A stretch of 64,000 nt of DNA. It comes from Arthonia radiata (taxonomy: Eukaryota; Ascomycota; Arthoniomycetes; Arthoniales; Arthoniaceae). The stretch spans positions 1,736,001-1,800,000 of the forward strand of contig PSQN01000004.1 of the NCBI GenBank assembly GCA_002989075.1, written 5' to 3'. Positions 10,704 through 22,471 of this stretch are shown in pieces. The translations under genes were made by a program, and so were the position numbers. The notes under the pieces are model-generated. The model saw only the letters and a list, made by a program, of their open reading frames with translations. It did no database searches and was not told the DNA's origin. Position 1 is the stretch's first letter. Every line of letters starts with the position of its first letter.

Positions 10704-12060
10704 TTATGACCCTTCGCTTCCAAACTCCGCGGTCCACTCAGCGCTCCTCTGCAGATCCACCTGACTGACCGTCGGCCGACTTGCTTTGATGGCTTTTATG
10801 AAGTCCTTGACCATCAACGGCGGCTCCTGCAGCTTATCTGAGTCCACGTCTGTCCAGTTCAACTCCCTCGCGCCGGTGTCACCAGGACTGCACGGCGTCA
10901 GCTTCCCCACGCCGTCCACCGTCATCGGCTTGTAATGTGTCGCTGTTTGGATCTTGCGCACTGGTTGCATGAGCGCATCCTGTACCGCAATAGCAATGTC
11001 GCTCCCAGAGTAACCTTCTGACAGCTCCGCCAGCTTCTTGTAGTCACCTTGCCTCAGCTCACATGGGGTCGTGCCGACTGATATCTCAAACATCTTCATG
11101 CGCGCAGGTGTGTCGGGCAGATTGATGTGCACTCGTCTTTGGAAGCGTCTCCGAATGGCGCCGTCGAGTTGCCAGGGGATGTTCGTTGCGCCGAGGATAA
11201 GGACGCCCTTCGTATCTTTACCAACGCCATCCATTTGCACAAGTAACTCGGTCTTGATACGTCTTGATGCTTCTGATTCACCCTCACCGCGCGGGCCGCA
11301 GAGCGCGTCGATTTCGTCAATGAAGATGATGGAGGGTTTGTTTTCGCGCGCCATGTTGAATAATTGTTTAACCAATCTATGCGCGATCGTCAGTACGCGT
11401 GCGCCAGACCTGTGAAAGCGATGTGGCTTACCGTTCTGACTCTCCCATCCATTTGCTGACCAAATCAGAGGAGCTGACGCTGAAAAATGTGCTGTTCGCT
11501 TCCGTTGCAACCGCCTTTGCCAGGTAACTCTTGCCGGTCCCGGGCGGACCATACAGCAGAATACCCTTCCATGGTTGTCGCTTTCCTGTGAAAAGATGTG
11601 GAAACTTGATCGGTAATATCACCGCCTCTTTCAATGACTCCTTCGCCAATTCCAAACCCGCGACGTCCTCCCACTTGATATTGGGCTTGTCAGTCAATAT
11701 CGCGCCCGCCAATGCGCCTCTCAACTTCTTTGCATCCGCATCCTCGTCATCGTCTTTCCCTTGGCCGCTGCCTCCACTTGATTTGCCGTTTGTGCCCATT
11801 GCTGCTGGCTTCTTCTTGTTGCCCTCGTCTTGATTGGAGAGATGATCGCGAAGCTTCTCTGCGCGGTCGAGGTACTCCTTGGTCTTACCGCGGAGCATCT
11901 CTTTTTGTCGTGGGTTCTTCTCATATTTGAGGACAAGTAGGAACAGCTCGACGCCTTGATAGTATAGTTGGTATGCCTTCTCATATTCGCTGGCAGTGTC
12001 GGCTTCGACGGCTTTCTTGACCGTGGCGATGGCCCGATCAAGGAAGTTCGTTTGGCTCAT
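10704..12060 (-). CDS. vps4: AAA ATPase Vps4, ESCRT-III disassembly
   Basis: Two exons (12060-11432 and 11376-10704) encode 433 aa, close to yeast Vps4. The intron runs from gtaagc to gcatag and falls in the codon for the Arg of GESER. The MIT domain covers about 1-75, followed by a charged linker. The AAA core has Walker A GPPGTGKS at 171-178, Walker B IIFIDEID near 227-234, and an arginine-finger region ending in AIRRRF. The C-terminal helix ([19 protein letters not shown]) is typical of Vps4. The enzyme pulls ESCRT-III filaments apart at endosomes during multivesicular-body formation and cytokinesis. It lies tail-to-head with chiB on the same strand. Confidence 0.95.
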
Positions 12061-13972
12061 GGTGAGCGTTTAGATTGGAAGTGCGCCAGACACACGCCGT
12101 GTGTTGAAGAGCAGCTTGTGACCGAGAAGATATAGCGGGGACCAGACGTCGAGAAGGTGGGGTTGGCAGCAAGCCGGAAAGAGGGAGAAGTTGGTTCGAA
12201 GGTGCTATCAAGAGGTATGCGGGAAGTTTGCTGATGGTCTCAATCAAAAAAGGGCGCTTTGAATCTCTAGTAGAAGGGTAGTAAATTGCCTAGCAGATGC
12301 GAGGATTGGAGGCACTACAATTCAAGACGGTGACCATCCATAGCAACGAAAATAGCGGCCACTAATTTCAGGCATCAACATCCCAATTTCTTGCTGACTG
12401 CGTGAACTGCTTCCATTGCACGTTTCTTTTGTCAAAGCGAGCGCATGCTGAGCTGTTGTTTCTATCAATAGTTTTTGTCCACTCCCAAACAATGCGCCAC
12501 CTTCAGACTGAACGAGCGAGGCCTAGTGGCGAGACTGACAGCGGAGTATGGCGAGTACACGGCGGGTGTGTATTAGATTCTACATCAGGCATCCTGCGGA
12601 TCATACATGACACGACGGTATCATCATCAGCTGTTCTCACCTCATTCTCTTTCATAATGCCTGCATGCAGGGTGACACGAGCATTTAGCCGCCAGTCGCT
12701 CAATAGCAATGCATCACGAGTGTTCTTAGCAGGTAGAAACACGATGATTCTCACGTGTATATCAATCCATCTGCGGCACTCTTCAGGAAAAGATGGGTCA
12801 AGAGTTCATTGGAAATGTTAGCGTTTCTGTTGACGAACGTACCTGCGACGCTCCAGCCCTTGCTAGTCTATTTACGAGGATGTGATCTCAGAAGCACGGG
12901 TATTCACGAATAGCCTGAGGCTCACGCGAAGAGTCAAATGCAGCCTTTGAAAACATCTTGCAGCTTCACAGCCAAACAGCCCAACGATGCGCGTTCAAAA
13001 TCCATGCATCTGCATTCTGGCTACGCGACCCCAACGGTCTTCATTAGTATGATTCACTGTTGGTACTTACCTGACCAATTTTCCGCACCCCCGTGAGTAG
13101 CGTTTGCCTAAAGAGTGTCAGCACTGGTCCCCAACACAAGCTAATGTTCAGTTGATCTCCCTTGTTTTGTGTTTCACACTTCTTTATGCTTACATTGCTT
13201 TCTTGGTACGTGAATCGTTGTCCTGAAATGGTCCGGAAGACAAACTCTTAGCCCTGGTCTGGTTGAGCCTGGCCGGCTCGCCCAGCTCGCTTCGACGACA
13301 TTCTCGCGCCCCACGAGAGAACATGAAGGATAACCGATAGTCATTTCCGGTTACGCTCACAGCCAGACTCTCGAACGGTGACTCCCTTGTACCCAGCATT
13401 CTCTATCTTGCTGTAAAGAGACATGATGCCAGAAAGTGACTGAACATGTTGTCTGCAGAACATAGGAGAGAAAATGGTATATATTTGTCCTTCCGTTAGC
13501 GCGAGCGTTTCTAATTGGCACATCGTATACCTCTTCGTGATATAGCGAGCGTAATGCCAACCTTCGACACGAATTCGTCTGAGTACATGCGAGCACGAAA
13601 TGCCAATGAAACATCTCCACGCGAGTTTGTTTCATGATGAAGCCACTGTATCCAGCGTGGATGTCTCAGCGCAACTATTTCCTGCGTGGCTGCTTCACAT
13701 GTGGTCGTCTTCGGAAGCCTTTTCCACAGTCACCAGATGTCCTTTTCAAGGATATAAAGCTGTGAGCATGCGCCTGGTTTTGTTGAATGCATTAGCAGAC
13801 AACTCAGCCACCAACCAACCCTCTCACCTCCAGAGCGACCCACTCGCCTCAAGATTATCAAGTCAGTCTCAGACCAGCCATCTCCACTACCCAACAAACC
13901 GCTCAGGCAAGCCGCGTAGCCTGCAATCAGAAGCATCATTTGCAACTCCGTTCGACAAATCCCGTAGCAACC
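12061..13972. other. Gene-free stretch
   Basis: This is about 1.9 kb with the vps4 upstream region at its left and a TATA-like ggatataaagc at about 13748-13758 on the right, some 220 bp before the small coiled-coil gene. Open frames such as 12402-12821 (139 codons) and 13600-14142 (180 codons) show no domain and odd composition. I do not call them. Confidence 0.45.
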
Positions 13973-14227
13973 ATGACCACGAAGGAGAACGCCATGTCTC
14001 GAATGACCGACGCACATTCGAAAGTCGAGGAGCACCAGAACGAGCACCGCAGTCTCAAAGAGAAACTGAAGAATTTTTCGAAAGGCATGTCGTTGCTCTC
14101 GGACGACGTCAAGCAGTCCAAAGGTATCGAGAAACAAATTGAGGCGAAAGAGAAGGAAATCGAGAAGGCGAAGAAGCATCTGAACAAAGTGCTTGACGAA
14201 GTCGACAAGCTCCAAGAGGAGAAGTAG
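13973..14227 (+). CDS. Small coiled-coil protein of unknown function
   Basis: An 84-aa, highly charged Lys/Glu-rich protein without introns. From about residue 15 to the end it is predicted by eye to be almost entirely helical with heptad-like spacing (QIEAKEKEIEKAKKHLNKVL). I do not recognise a family. It has no signal peptide or membrane segment. I start at the ATG in ccatgaccacg. The frame extends 11 codons further upstream to 13940 without coding character. An overlapping 180-codon frame on the same strand looks like a shadow. A TATA-like element about 220 bp upstream fits a short, possibly strongly expressed gene. Confidence 0.5.
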   Translation: MTTKENAMSRMTDAHSKVEEHQNEHRSLKEKLKNFSKGMSLLSDDVKQSKGIEKQIEAKEKEIEKAKKHLNKVLDEVDKLQEEK

Positions 14228-15149
14228 GGGGAGGAGCAGGAGGCGGAGGAAAGCAAGAAGGGGGGAAAGGGAAAAGGGAGAGCGTAGGATGTGATCTCGG
14301 TCACTGCGCTGACTAGTACGCTCTCCCACTGCGCTGCAGAAAGCAGTGACTCTGAATGAAACAGCCGTCTCTCTTTTATCGCGCTTGCCCTAAGTGTTTT
14401 CTTCGTCTTCGCGGCCGTCTTTTGTCCGTCTTTGATGTTTCTTACCTTACCTATTTCTACAGACATCTTGCGGCGACGGCTTGCAAATGTTAGCAAAGAT
14501 CGGGCAGTGTGCAATGGTGGACTTCAGCAATGTTGCCATTCAAGATTTGCGTTATTCCAAAGGGCGCCGCGCGACTTGTACTATCGTTTCGGTGGTGGTG
14601 CCGCCCACAGCAAGCTAATAATACGCGACATTGGCGGACCGTCCCCATGTTGTGTAAGTTGGCTAATCATCCATGGGCAATTCAGGCACAAAGTACTGAA
14701 CATGATGGCCTAGGCGTCTCATCCGTTCATGTCTTCAGCACAACTGGGTTGCGCCTGTATAACAACGAGTTGTTAAGCCGATGAATCCGTCATTAGTTCA
14801 GGCTGTCTGGGTGTTACGTCGGGAGAGCAAGTCAAGACTAGATAGGAGGAAATACACGATAGCAGAGCCTGCAACAGTAACCTGTAACACAGAGGTCGAG
14901 AAAGAAATTTTGAACGCGTCCTTGTCTCAGTCGTTGGGCTTATCGTTGACGCCTGGAGGGTTATCGTTGAGGTCCTAATTCTGATTACAAGGTTCCTGCA
15001 CGCTAGGACGGAATGAGCTTGACTGCCGCTTCCCCAGCCACGCTAATTCTTATCGCCGGATCACCGCCACATTCAGAGCTGCCACGCTCCTCTTTCTACG
15101 CTCTTGACACTCCCACTGCCACGCGTATTACACGAGTGCAAGAGCTGAG
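14228..15149. other. Intergenic region upstream of rpdA
   Basis: Only short frames without recognisable content. The right end is pyrimidine-rich, with ctcctctttctacgctc about 65 bp before the rpdA start, as is common in fungal 5' leaders. Confidence 0.5.
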
Positions 15150-17004
15150 ATGGCGTCGCTCGGACCTCCTCTAGATGGCACCGCTATCAATGGCACCAGC
15201 CGCTCAGGCAAGGTCGCATATTTCTACGATTCCGACGTGGGGAACTTTGCATACACATCTGGACATCCTATGAAGCCCCACCGGATACGAATAGCTCACA
15301 GCCTGATTCTCAACACAGGCCTTTACAAAAAGATGGAGATATTTGTGAGTCCCTTGACGAGCTCCACCAATCGCTGTTTTGCTGACCACCGCACAGCGCG
15401 CAAAGCCAGCCAACAAGTTCGAGATGACCCAATTCCACTCAGACGATTACATCGACTTCCTCTCAAAGATCACCCCTGACAACATGGACAACTATGCGAA
15501 AGAACAAGGTAAATTCAATGTCGGTGACGATTGCCCGGTCTTTGACGGCCTCTTCGAGTTCTGTGGCATCAGCGCGGGTGGCAGTATGGAGGGTGCGGCC
15601 CGCTTAGTCCGCAACAAGTGCGATATTGCCGTCAATTGGGCTGGCGGGCTACACCATGCGAAGAAGTCGGAAGCTAGCGGCTTCTGCTACGTCAACGATA
15701 TTGTCCTGGGAATACTCGAGCTGTTGCGGCACAAGGAGCGTGTGCTCTACATTGATATCGACGTACACCACGGCGACGGCGTTGAGGAGGCGTTCTACAC
15801 CACGGACCGCGTGATGACTGTCTCCTTTCATAAGTACGGCGAATACTTCCCAGGCACGGGTGAGCTTCGCGACGTGGGTGTCGGCAAGGGCAAGTACTAC
15901 TCGGTCAACTTCCCACTGCGTGACGGCATCAACGACGACAGCTACAAGAACATCTTCGAGCCGATCATCCAGCACGTCATGGACTGGTACCGACCAGGTG
16001 CCGTGGTACTCCAGTGCGGTGGTGACAGTCTATCTGGTGACAGGTTAGGTTGCTTCAACCTCAGTATGAAGGGTCATGCGAACTGTGTGAAGTTCGTGAA
16101 GAGCTTCGGGTTGCCAGTGCTTGTACTGGGAGGCGGTGGGTATACCATGCGCAATGTTGCGAGAACATGGGCGTACGAGACTGGCCTGCTCGTGGGACAG
16201 GATCTTGCGCCTTCACTGCCGTACAGTGAATATTATGAGGTTAGAGAACCACCTGTTGCAGCGTGATTGAAAGCTGATTGTGCACAGTACTTCGCCCCTG
16301 ATTACGAACTCGACGTCCGCTCATCTAACATGGATAACGCAAACTCTCCAGAATACCTCGGCAAGATCAAGAACGCGATCATTGAGAACCTCAGCCGAAC
16401 GAAATTTGCTCCGTCCGTACCGATGCAGGATACACCGCGGGATATACCCGGCTTGAATGATGTGGAGGAGCAAGATGACGAGCTTGACGACCTTGATGAA
16501 GACGAGAACAAGGACATACGGAAATCACAGCGTTCACGAGATCGAGATATTGCCAGAGATGACGAATTCAGTGACAGCGAGGACGACGAGGATAATGCAG
16601 GTCTTGGCTTGTCACGGCAGCCTGGCGTACGAAAACGCATGAACATTATGGACTATCAAAATCCGGATGCCGTGCCAGATGACCAAGCAGTGGACGGGCC
16701 ACCGGGGCCTCCAGATCTCGACGACGTGAACGGTGAGCGTGACGAAGACATGCAGAAGGACCAAGACGATGAGGCTGGCAGTGATGTAAGCCAAGCGCCA
16801 GAGGATGATGATGTTGACATGGGTGATATTGAAGAGTCGAACTCTGCTGTGAAGAGGCACGAAGGAGGCGGAGTCGAGCTGCCTGCTGTTGACGATAATT
16901 CTAGGGACGACGTGGAGATGGAGGAGGCGGAGAAGGATGAGGGTCGCGCAGAACGCGTCGAGGAGGACACTAACGCGGAGGCTCGGAGAGAGGCTGCGGC
17001 GTGA
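15150..17004 (+). CDS. rpdA: Class I histone deacetylase Rpd3/RpdA
   Basis: Three exons (15150-15344, 15397-16239, 16288-17004) encode 584 aa. The introns are 52 and 48 nt, with junctions MEIF/RAKP and SEYYE/YFAP. The deacetylase domain fills about residues 20-390. It has HH at 151-152, DIDVHHGDG from 185, Asp275 in QCGGDSL and the catalytic Tyr314 in GGGGYTMRN. The protein is the catalytic subunit of Rpd3-type corepressor complexes. The C-terminal third (about 400-584) is strongly acidic with a conserved-looking [15 protein letters not shown] segment. Filamentous-fungal RpdA is known for such a C-terminal extension, essential in Aspergillus. This is the second class I HDAC in the window. The two are old paralogues and not a recent duplication, since they differ in intron structure and over most surface residues. 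Confidence 0.95.
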
Positions 17005-17701
17005 ACAAGTCTTACGAACGAGTCGGGATTGTAACGAGCTACGATATCACTAGCACTGGCGCTCAAGGTGGGACTTGTGCTTACATGCTTGCCTTTTCGT
17101 TCGATATGAATGGACTTTGCAGGTGGAAATGAAGACGACCCATCCACATCGCCAAGCTGACCTCCTAGTCTTTCCACTCATGTTGTGAACAACATTTGTC
17201 CAGACGTTATACCTGGCGCTACTCTAGTAGACTGCTTGGAGAGGTCTGCGGACACCTGCTGGTCACCCCAGTGAGGTATAGCTTAATGACAATCGAGCAT
17301 GGTGTTAGTGAGATGAACATTTGGCGGTTCGACGTTAGCGTCATGCAGAGCTGCCGGAAAAAGCCACCTTACTCAGTTCAAGGAACGCTTCAAGACATGT
17401 ACAGTGCCCTCTGCTGACCGATGGCGCAGTTTCAGGCTTGATGTTCCCGGATATGCTCTACGAAACGTGGTAGCTCGTCATGTATCGGTTGGGACGACTT
17501 GCTGTTGTGTTCTTGAGATTCACTACGGAGCCTGACTACCAGAGCTCCGAGTGGCCACTATGGTAGTCCCTGACTGCTACAGCACATGTGTGTTGCGTCA
17601 CACATGATGCTCCACGAAGAGGGGCGACGCGACATCCGCTTATCGTTCTATCTGGCGCCCTCATTGCTGTTTCGCTACTCCAACAACATGATTTGCGTAC
17701 A
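17005..17701. other. Intergenic region between rpdA and STAND gene
   Basis: Nothing recognisable. It marks the left border of the gene-poor accessory stretch. The STAND frame is open upstream to 17588, but the added residues do not resemble the family's N-terminus. Confidence 0.5.
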
Positions 17702-20700
17702 ATGGATCCTTTGACCAGCTTCAGTCTTGCTGTCAGCGTCCTTCAAGTTGTAGACTACAGCATCAAAGCGGCGAAGACGTGCCGTCAGATTTACAAACAC
17801 GGGCGAACGAGCGAAGAGGCTGCAATCAGGACTCAGGCTGAGGATATCTCCCGAGCATGCAACCATTTACATACCTCGTTGTCACCGGGCCAACGATTGC
17901 AGAACGATGAATCAGTCGACAATGACTTATTGAGTCTCACTAAGACATGTCAAGAAGACGCAAACGACCTTGTGGCACGCTTGAAGAGCTTGCAAGCGGT
18001 CACTCGATCTGTCTGGCCTGCTGCAAAACACTACATCCTCGGTTTCAAATTCCGAAAAGAGAGTAAAGAACTTCTACTGCGTCTTGAGCAACGCAGAGGT
18101 CTGCTGATTACGGTCCACCTTGCAAGCATAAGGTGAGCAGACGCCCGTCAAACTCGATCATCATTGCGTACATTGTGTCAGCCGATACTGATTAATCATC
18201 ACAGCACGGATACACGCTTGACTTTACTTCAAACAAATCAGATATTACATCAGCTGGGCCAATTCCAATCTCACGATGGCATTATCCAACAACGCGTAAA
18301 GGATCTGCTAGAAAGTCATCAGCGCGAATTATCGAGAACCCAAGAAAGGATACGCGAGGATACCCGTACACAAGTGGCTCAGTTACAAGATCAGTTGCAG
18401 ATTGAGCACCTTGACACCATGGACACCCAATTTCGGCAACAGGTTCTCGAGCACCTCCATTTTGAGGGGATGGACTCGCGCCGACAAGAAATTCGCGATG
18501 CTCATAAAACGACTTATCAATGGGTATTGGATCCCAATGGAATCTCGCAGCCTCGAACGAATCTTCCCCTGTGGCTCAAAGAAGCCCGCGGCATTTACTG
18601 GATCGAGGGCAAACCTGGCGCAGGGAAAAGCACCTTCTTTCGTTTCATTCACAGAGCTTCTGAAAACACCTCATACCTGGAACATTGGTCTGGCAAGCTC
18701 AGGCTTGTAAGACCGCAGTTCTACTTCTGGAGAGTGGGGCACAAACGGCAAAAATCATGCTACGGAGCACTGGCCAGTTTCTTATATGACGTTTTGACTC
18801 AGGTGCCCGAACTTTTCGAAATTACAAAGGTGTACCGGCGAAACAATCTTGATCCAGACCTTCCCCACCCGACCTCATTCAATGTTTCTTGGATATCAGA
18901 ATGGACCAACAGGTCTCTCATACTCACGCTTAGATTTTTGATCAATCAGACAGTAATTCCAGCTGCCTTCTGCTTTTTTCTCGATGGGCTGGATGAGTGT
19001 GAGGTGTGTAAGCAGTCGAATACCTTTTTTTGAACAGTATCCAGTTCCCTCGTCAGACTTACCATGTAGCCCAGTCTCACGGGAGCATGCAAGTGCTAAT
19101 GCCTACATCTAGGAAGATATGGAAGATCTTGTCGATTACATCCTCGAGCTCGCCTCCTTCGAAAATGTCAAGTTTTGCGTATCTAGTCGCCCGTCTGTCC
19201 TTTTCGAGGACGCGTTTCAAGGGGCGTGTGGTCTTCGGTTGCAGGATCTGACTTCGAGTGATATTAGACTGTACGTCGAAGACAAACTTGGAAGCAACGA
19301 CCGCATGCATGCTTTACGCCAGAAGGATCCAATCGAATCAAAGCGCTTGATAGACTCAATTGTCGACGGCGCTTGGGGCGTCTTTCTTTGGGTCCAGCTC
19401 GTTGTCAAAGACACATTAAATGGTCTGAGCAACCGTGACAGCTTGGTGCAACTCCAAGATCGGGTCAGCAATCTCAGTCCTGAGCTGGAAGACCTTTTCA
19501 TCCAACTGATACGCCGGATACGTCCGGAATATCTTCGCTCTACGGCAAAGTGTCTGGAGTTGATAATGGCGTCCCCAAGTATGAAGGTATCGCTATTAGA
19601 TCTTGTGCTATCGTTGAGGGGACAAAGAAATGATCGGGATTTTGCAAGCCAGCTTGCTCAAGCCTATACGAAGGAGCAACCGCGTGAGGCCATCGCAGAA
19701 TGCTCTGAAGACATGCGAAAGTATCTCATCGCCAGATGCGACAATTTCTTAACGATTGAGAGAACAGACGAACCTCAGTTCAAAAGGCAGGTTCCAAAAC
19801 TGCACGAAAAAGAAAGGCTTGAAGCTAATGACGATAATGATGAAAACAACCTGAGACACATGCCACATGATTACGTTCTATTCCTGCATCGGACCCTCAG
19901 TGACTTTCTAATCGAAAGTCATGACGGAAAGCGTTTCCTGCTGGAAAACAAGGAGGGAACGCTTGACCCTCTTGGTTCTTTGATCCAAGGATATCTGCAA
20001 CATGTGATACTGATCGCTTGCTCAGATCCCACTAGATCATACCTTGACTTCAAATATGTGAACAGGATCTTTTGCTAGGCTGCCAAACTCGAGCAAGAGC
20101 ACGGTATGGCCAACCCACTCCTCATGGAAGAGATTTTCGACCGCCTTCAGCACGCCGCCGATTTGCTCACTGGTGCCGAATGTGCGAGTGCGTCGTCAGT
20201 GATCGGCGACGGCAGGCCACACTGGGTGCACCGATTCAACCTTGATTGCTGGCAGACCTGCCCATGCGATCAATCTCCCGTTCGGAAGCGATGTGAGGGA
20301 TTCGTCCGTGACAGCATTGGCATGAGTGCTGCCATGGGCTTGCATGCCTACGTGCAGAGCTGCCTCGGCTCGCCACAAACAGCACTGGAACCCGACCATT
20401 TGACATACCTGCTCTTCTGTACAAATCTCGGCCCTCATCTTTGTAATCCAGAGTGGGACTGTGGAAAAGGCGAAGATGGTTTTGGTGACTTTGCCGGTAG
20501 GCTCGAAGCTGTGTTGGGCGCGGTGCGACTAGCGAACAACCTTTTGGTTTTGGGGGCCAGACCAAATCAAAGATTTGAGATAGAACGGCCGCGCCCGCAG
20601 GCTTACACCCCTTGAATGTTCTTCCTCGACCAATTGATAAGACACAAGTACGTCTTAAAGGTCCCACGTCTGAGGCCGTTGGATTTTCACGATGCCAGAT

Positions 20701-21539
20701 CGCTAGAAGAGCTTACACCCGATGTCTGCGCTCTTCTTCGTTCGTATCTAAGCAGTGCAGCAGACGTTGATGGCATGACTTATGTGTTGCGCTGTTTGCC
20801 ACAACTGCGCGGCATTCTGGTTTGTGGGTTGAATGCACCTCGTGTAATTGCAATATACTCCAGGCATGTTGCCTATGCAGTAAAAGTGATATGGAGATTG
20901 GCGTCTGGACGGGGCGTCCGCCCTCAACTAGACACTTGCTACGAGTGTTGTATGAGCATGCGATGTTCAAAGACGATTCCGATCGACACAGCTGTGGGAT
21001 TGTCTGAAGGGCATATGGTGTGTTCAGATGCCGATGCAAGCATACAACCATATTTCATGGAAGCGAAGACCGACAGCGATTATCTGGCGTTTCTGAATCA
21101 GAGGCGGGAGAAATATTCATTACAGGTTCTCCACGCCGCGGATTCTGTGGATCTGACCGCCTCCATGCGGTTCACTCTTTACACATCAGACCTGCTAGGG
21201 ATCTACGCATTACGCACAAGGCATTTCAACGAATTGTTCAGGAGACTGAAAATACTGCATTATGACAGGGATCCTTCGTCACCTCCTCAAACGAGTTCAA
21301 GTCGGCATAGGCATCTAATACACGATCCTGTGCCGCTAAAGGGGCTTCGTTGGTACAACAAGTGGGATGAATTTTATCAATCGTGGTACAAGCATACAAA
21401 GCTTTTGCAAGAACGCGTCCTGCCAGGGTGTGCCACAATGGAGTCGTCTCAAGAGCTGAGCCTGACGCATACGGATCCAAACTGGGACATCGAGCGCGAT
21501 CCCAGATTGCTCGAATTGGATGCGTTACTACCTTGCTAA
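17702..21539 (+). pseudogene. STAND/NACHT NTPase (fungal NLR-like), interrupted by in-frame stops
   Basis: The order is an N-terminal helical domain of the fungal STAND type (MDPLTSFSLAVSVLQVVDYS..., exon 17702-18132), then a NACHT domain in exons 18205-19003 and 19113 onward. The P-loop is GKPGAGKST, the Walker B is FFLDGLDE, and CVSSRP follows at the sensor position. A DUF7791-like region with FLHRTLSDFL comes next. Introns are 72 and 109 nt, the second with a tgctaat branch site. No ankyrin or WD repeats follow. From 19113 to 21539 one frame carries coding-like sequence but is cut by TAG at 20076-20078 and TGA at 20613-20615. The TGA directly precedes ATG, where the context (YTP, stop, MFF) suggests a lost Trp codon. 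The first stop could instead lie in a 75-nt intron (20004-20078), since it coincides with a good acceptor. In fungi such proteins act in non-self recognition or signalling. The N-terminal part alone could still be expressed. Confidence 0.65.
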
Positions 21540-22267
21540 GCGAGTGTAACTTTGCTAAAAGTACAAATTAGCACGAGAGCTCAAGTAGCAGGGACCGCTA
21601 GACTACGTGTCTTATCATTGTGTAGATGACCCAAAGCGCAAAATTATGGTCGTTTGCTGATCACCTAGTTCGAGCGTCTCATACACCGCTGTCAAATCAA
21701 TGTGTCGAGGCACATCGGTACTCGGGATGCATTCCCGTCGAATCTTATCGAGGGTCAACAAAGTACTACTCCAGTCTAGGTAAAGCTGACATCTTTGGAA
21801 GAACTGCTCATAGACTAGCTTTAGCGGCTAGCAGACATCAATAATGACGGGCGTTAGTTGCCATCCGGACTCGCGGCTCATGAACTTTGGGTTCTCGACT
21901 TCTTACATTCATGGAAGCAAGTTATCGCACCATCCCGATGCATGGTGGTTCCGGTGTAGTATCTGCATGGTAACGGTCGGAAGGGGTTGCAACCATTCCT
22001 GAGGTGAGGTGTAACGAGCATATGTCGGGTGCGCAGACGTTCCTGTTCTGACAGAGAGCTTCGCTGGATGTCGAGTATAGATGACAAGTCGGCAGCCTCT
22101 CGAAATTCTCACTCAAATCAGATCTAGCTCATACTTTAGCTGTATAGAAAGTCGGTGAATCCAGCCTAAGATTGAGCACACAGCGACTTGTCAACAGAAC
22201 TTCTTCCTCATATGGATTGTCTTATTTCGGCCGCCAAACTCCCAGCCACTCCACACCATCATGCGGA

Positions 22268-22471
22268 TCAGTGCACATCAGGACCCCAACGATACCGCTC
22301 ACACTTCTCAGATCTCTGAATGCCCTGCGCCACCATGTGTGGAAGGCGCGCTGGGTTGGGTGTGATCAAGGTGGATGGCGGGCTGTATCCGGCTGACCTG
22401 GGGGTGAGTGGGTAAGTGAGGACGGCGGAGTTGGCGGTGGCGAGAAGTAAAAGGAGCGGGTAGGTGTGCAT
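22268..22471 (-). CDS. Possible small secreted protein
   Basis: A 67-aa frame starts MHTYPLLLLLATANSAVLTYP. That is a good secretion signal: a short N-region, a Leu-rich core and a small-residue cleavage site after about residue 15-16. The remainder is Pro/Ser/Thr-rich with one Cys near the end. I recognise no family. Isolated short secretory frames arise by chance, so this is weak. Its place beside an interrupted STAND gene in a gene-poor stretch is typical of lineage-specific small secreted proteins. Confidence 0.25.
   Translation of the reverse strand: MHTYPLLLLLATANSAVLTYPLTPRSAGYSPPSTLITPNPARLPHMVAQGIQRSEKCERYRWGPDVH

Noticed and set aside
12181-12215. B-box-like ggttcgaag hinting at a tRNA gene
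   Set aside because: No matching A box, acceptor stem or anticodon arm nearby. Other ttcga sites in the window fail likewise.
12402-12821. 139-codon frame
   Set aside because: Begins with a hydrophobic stretch but lacks a clean signal peptide, domain or splice support.
13600-14142. 180-codon plus-strand frame overlapping the coiled-coil gene
   Set aside because: The overlapping 84-aa frame has clear coiled-coil structure; this one has none.
17588-17701. Upstream start for the STAND gene
   Set aside because: The 38 added residues do not resemble the family. MDPLTSFSLAVSVLQVVDYS is a typical N-terminus.
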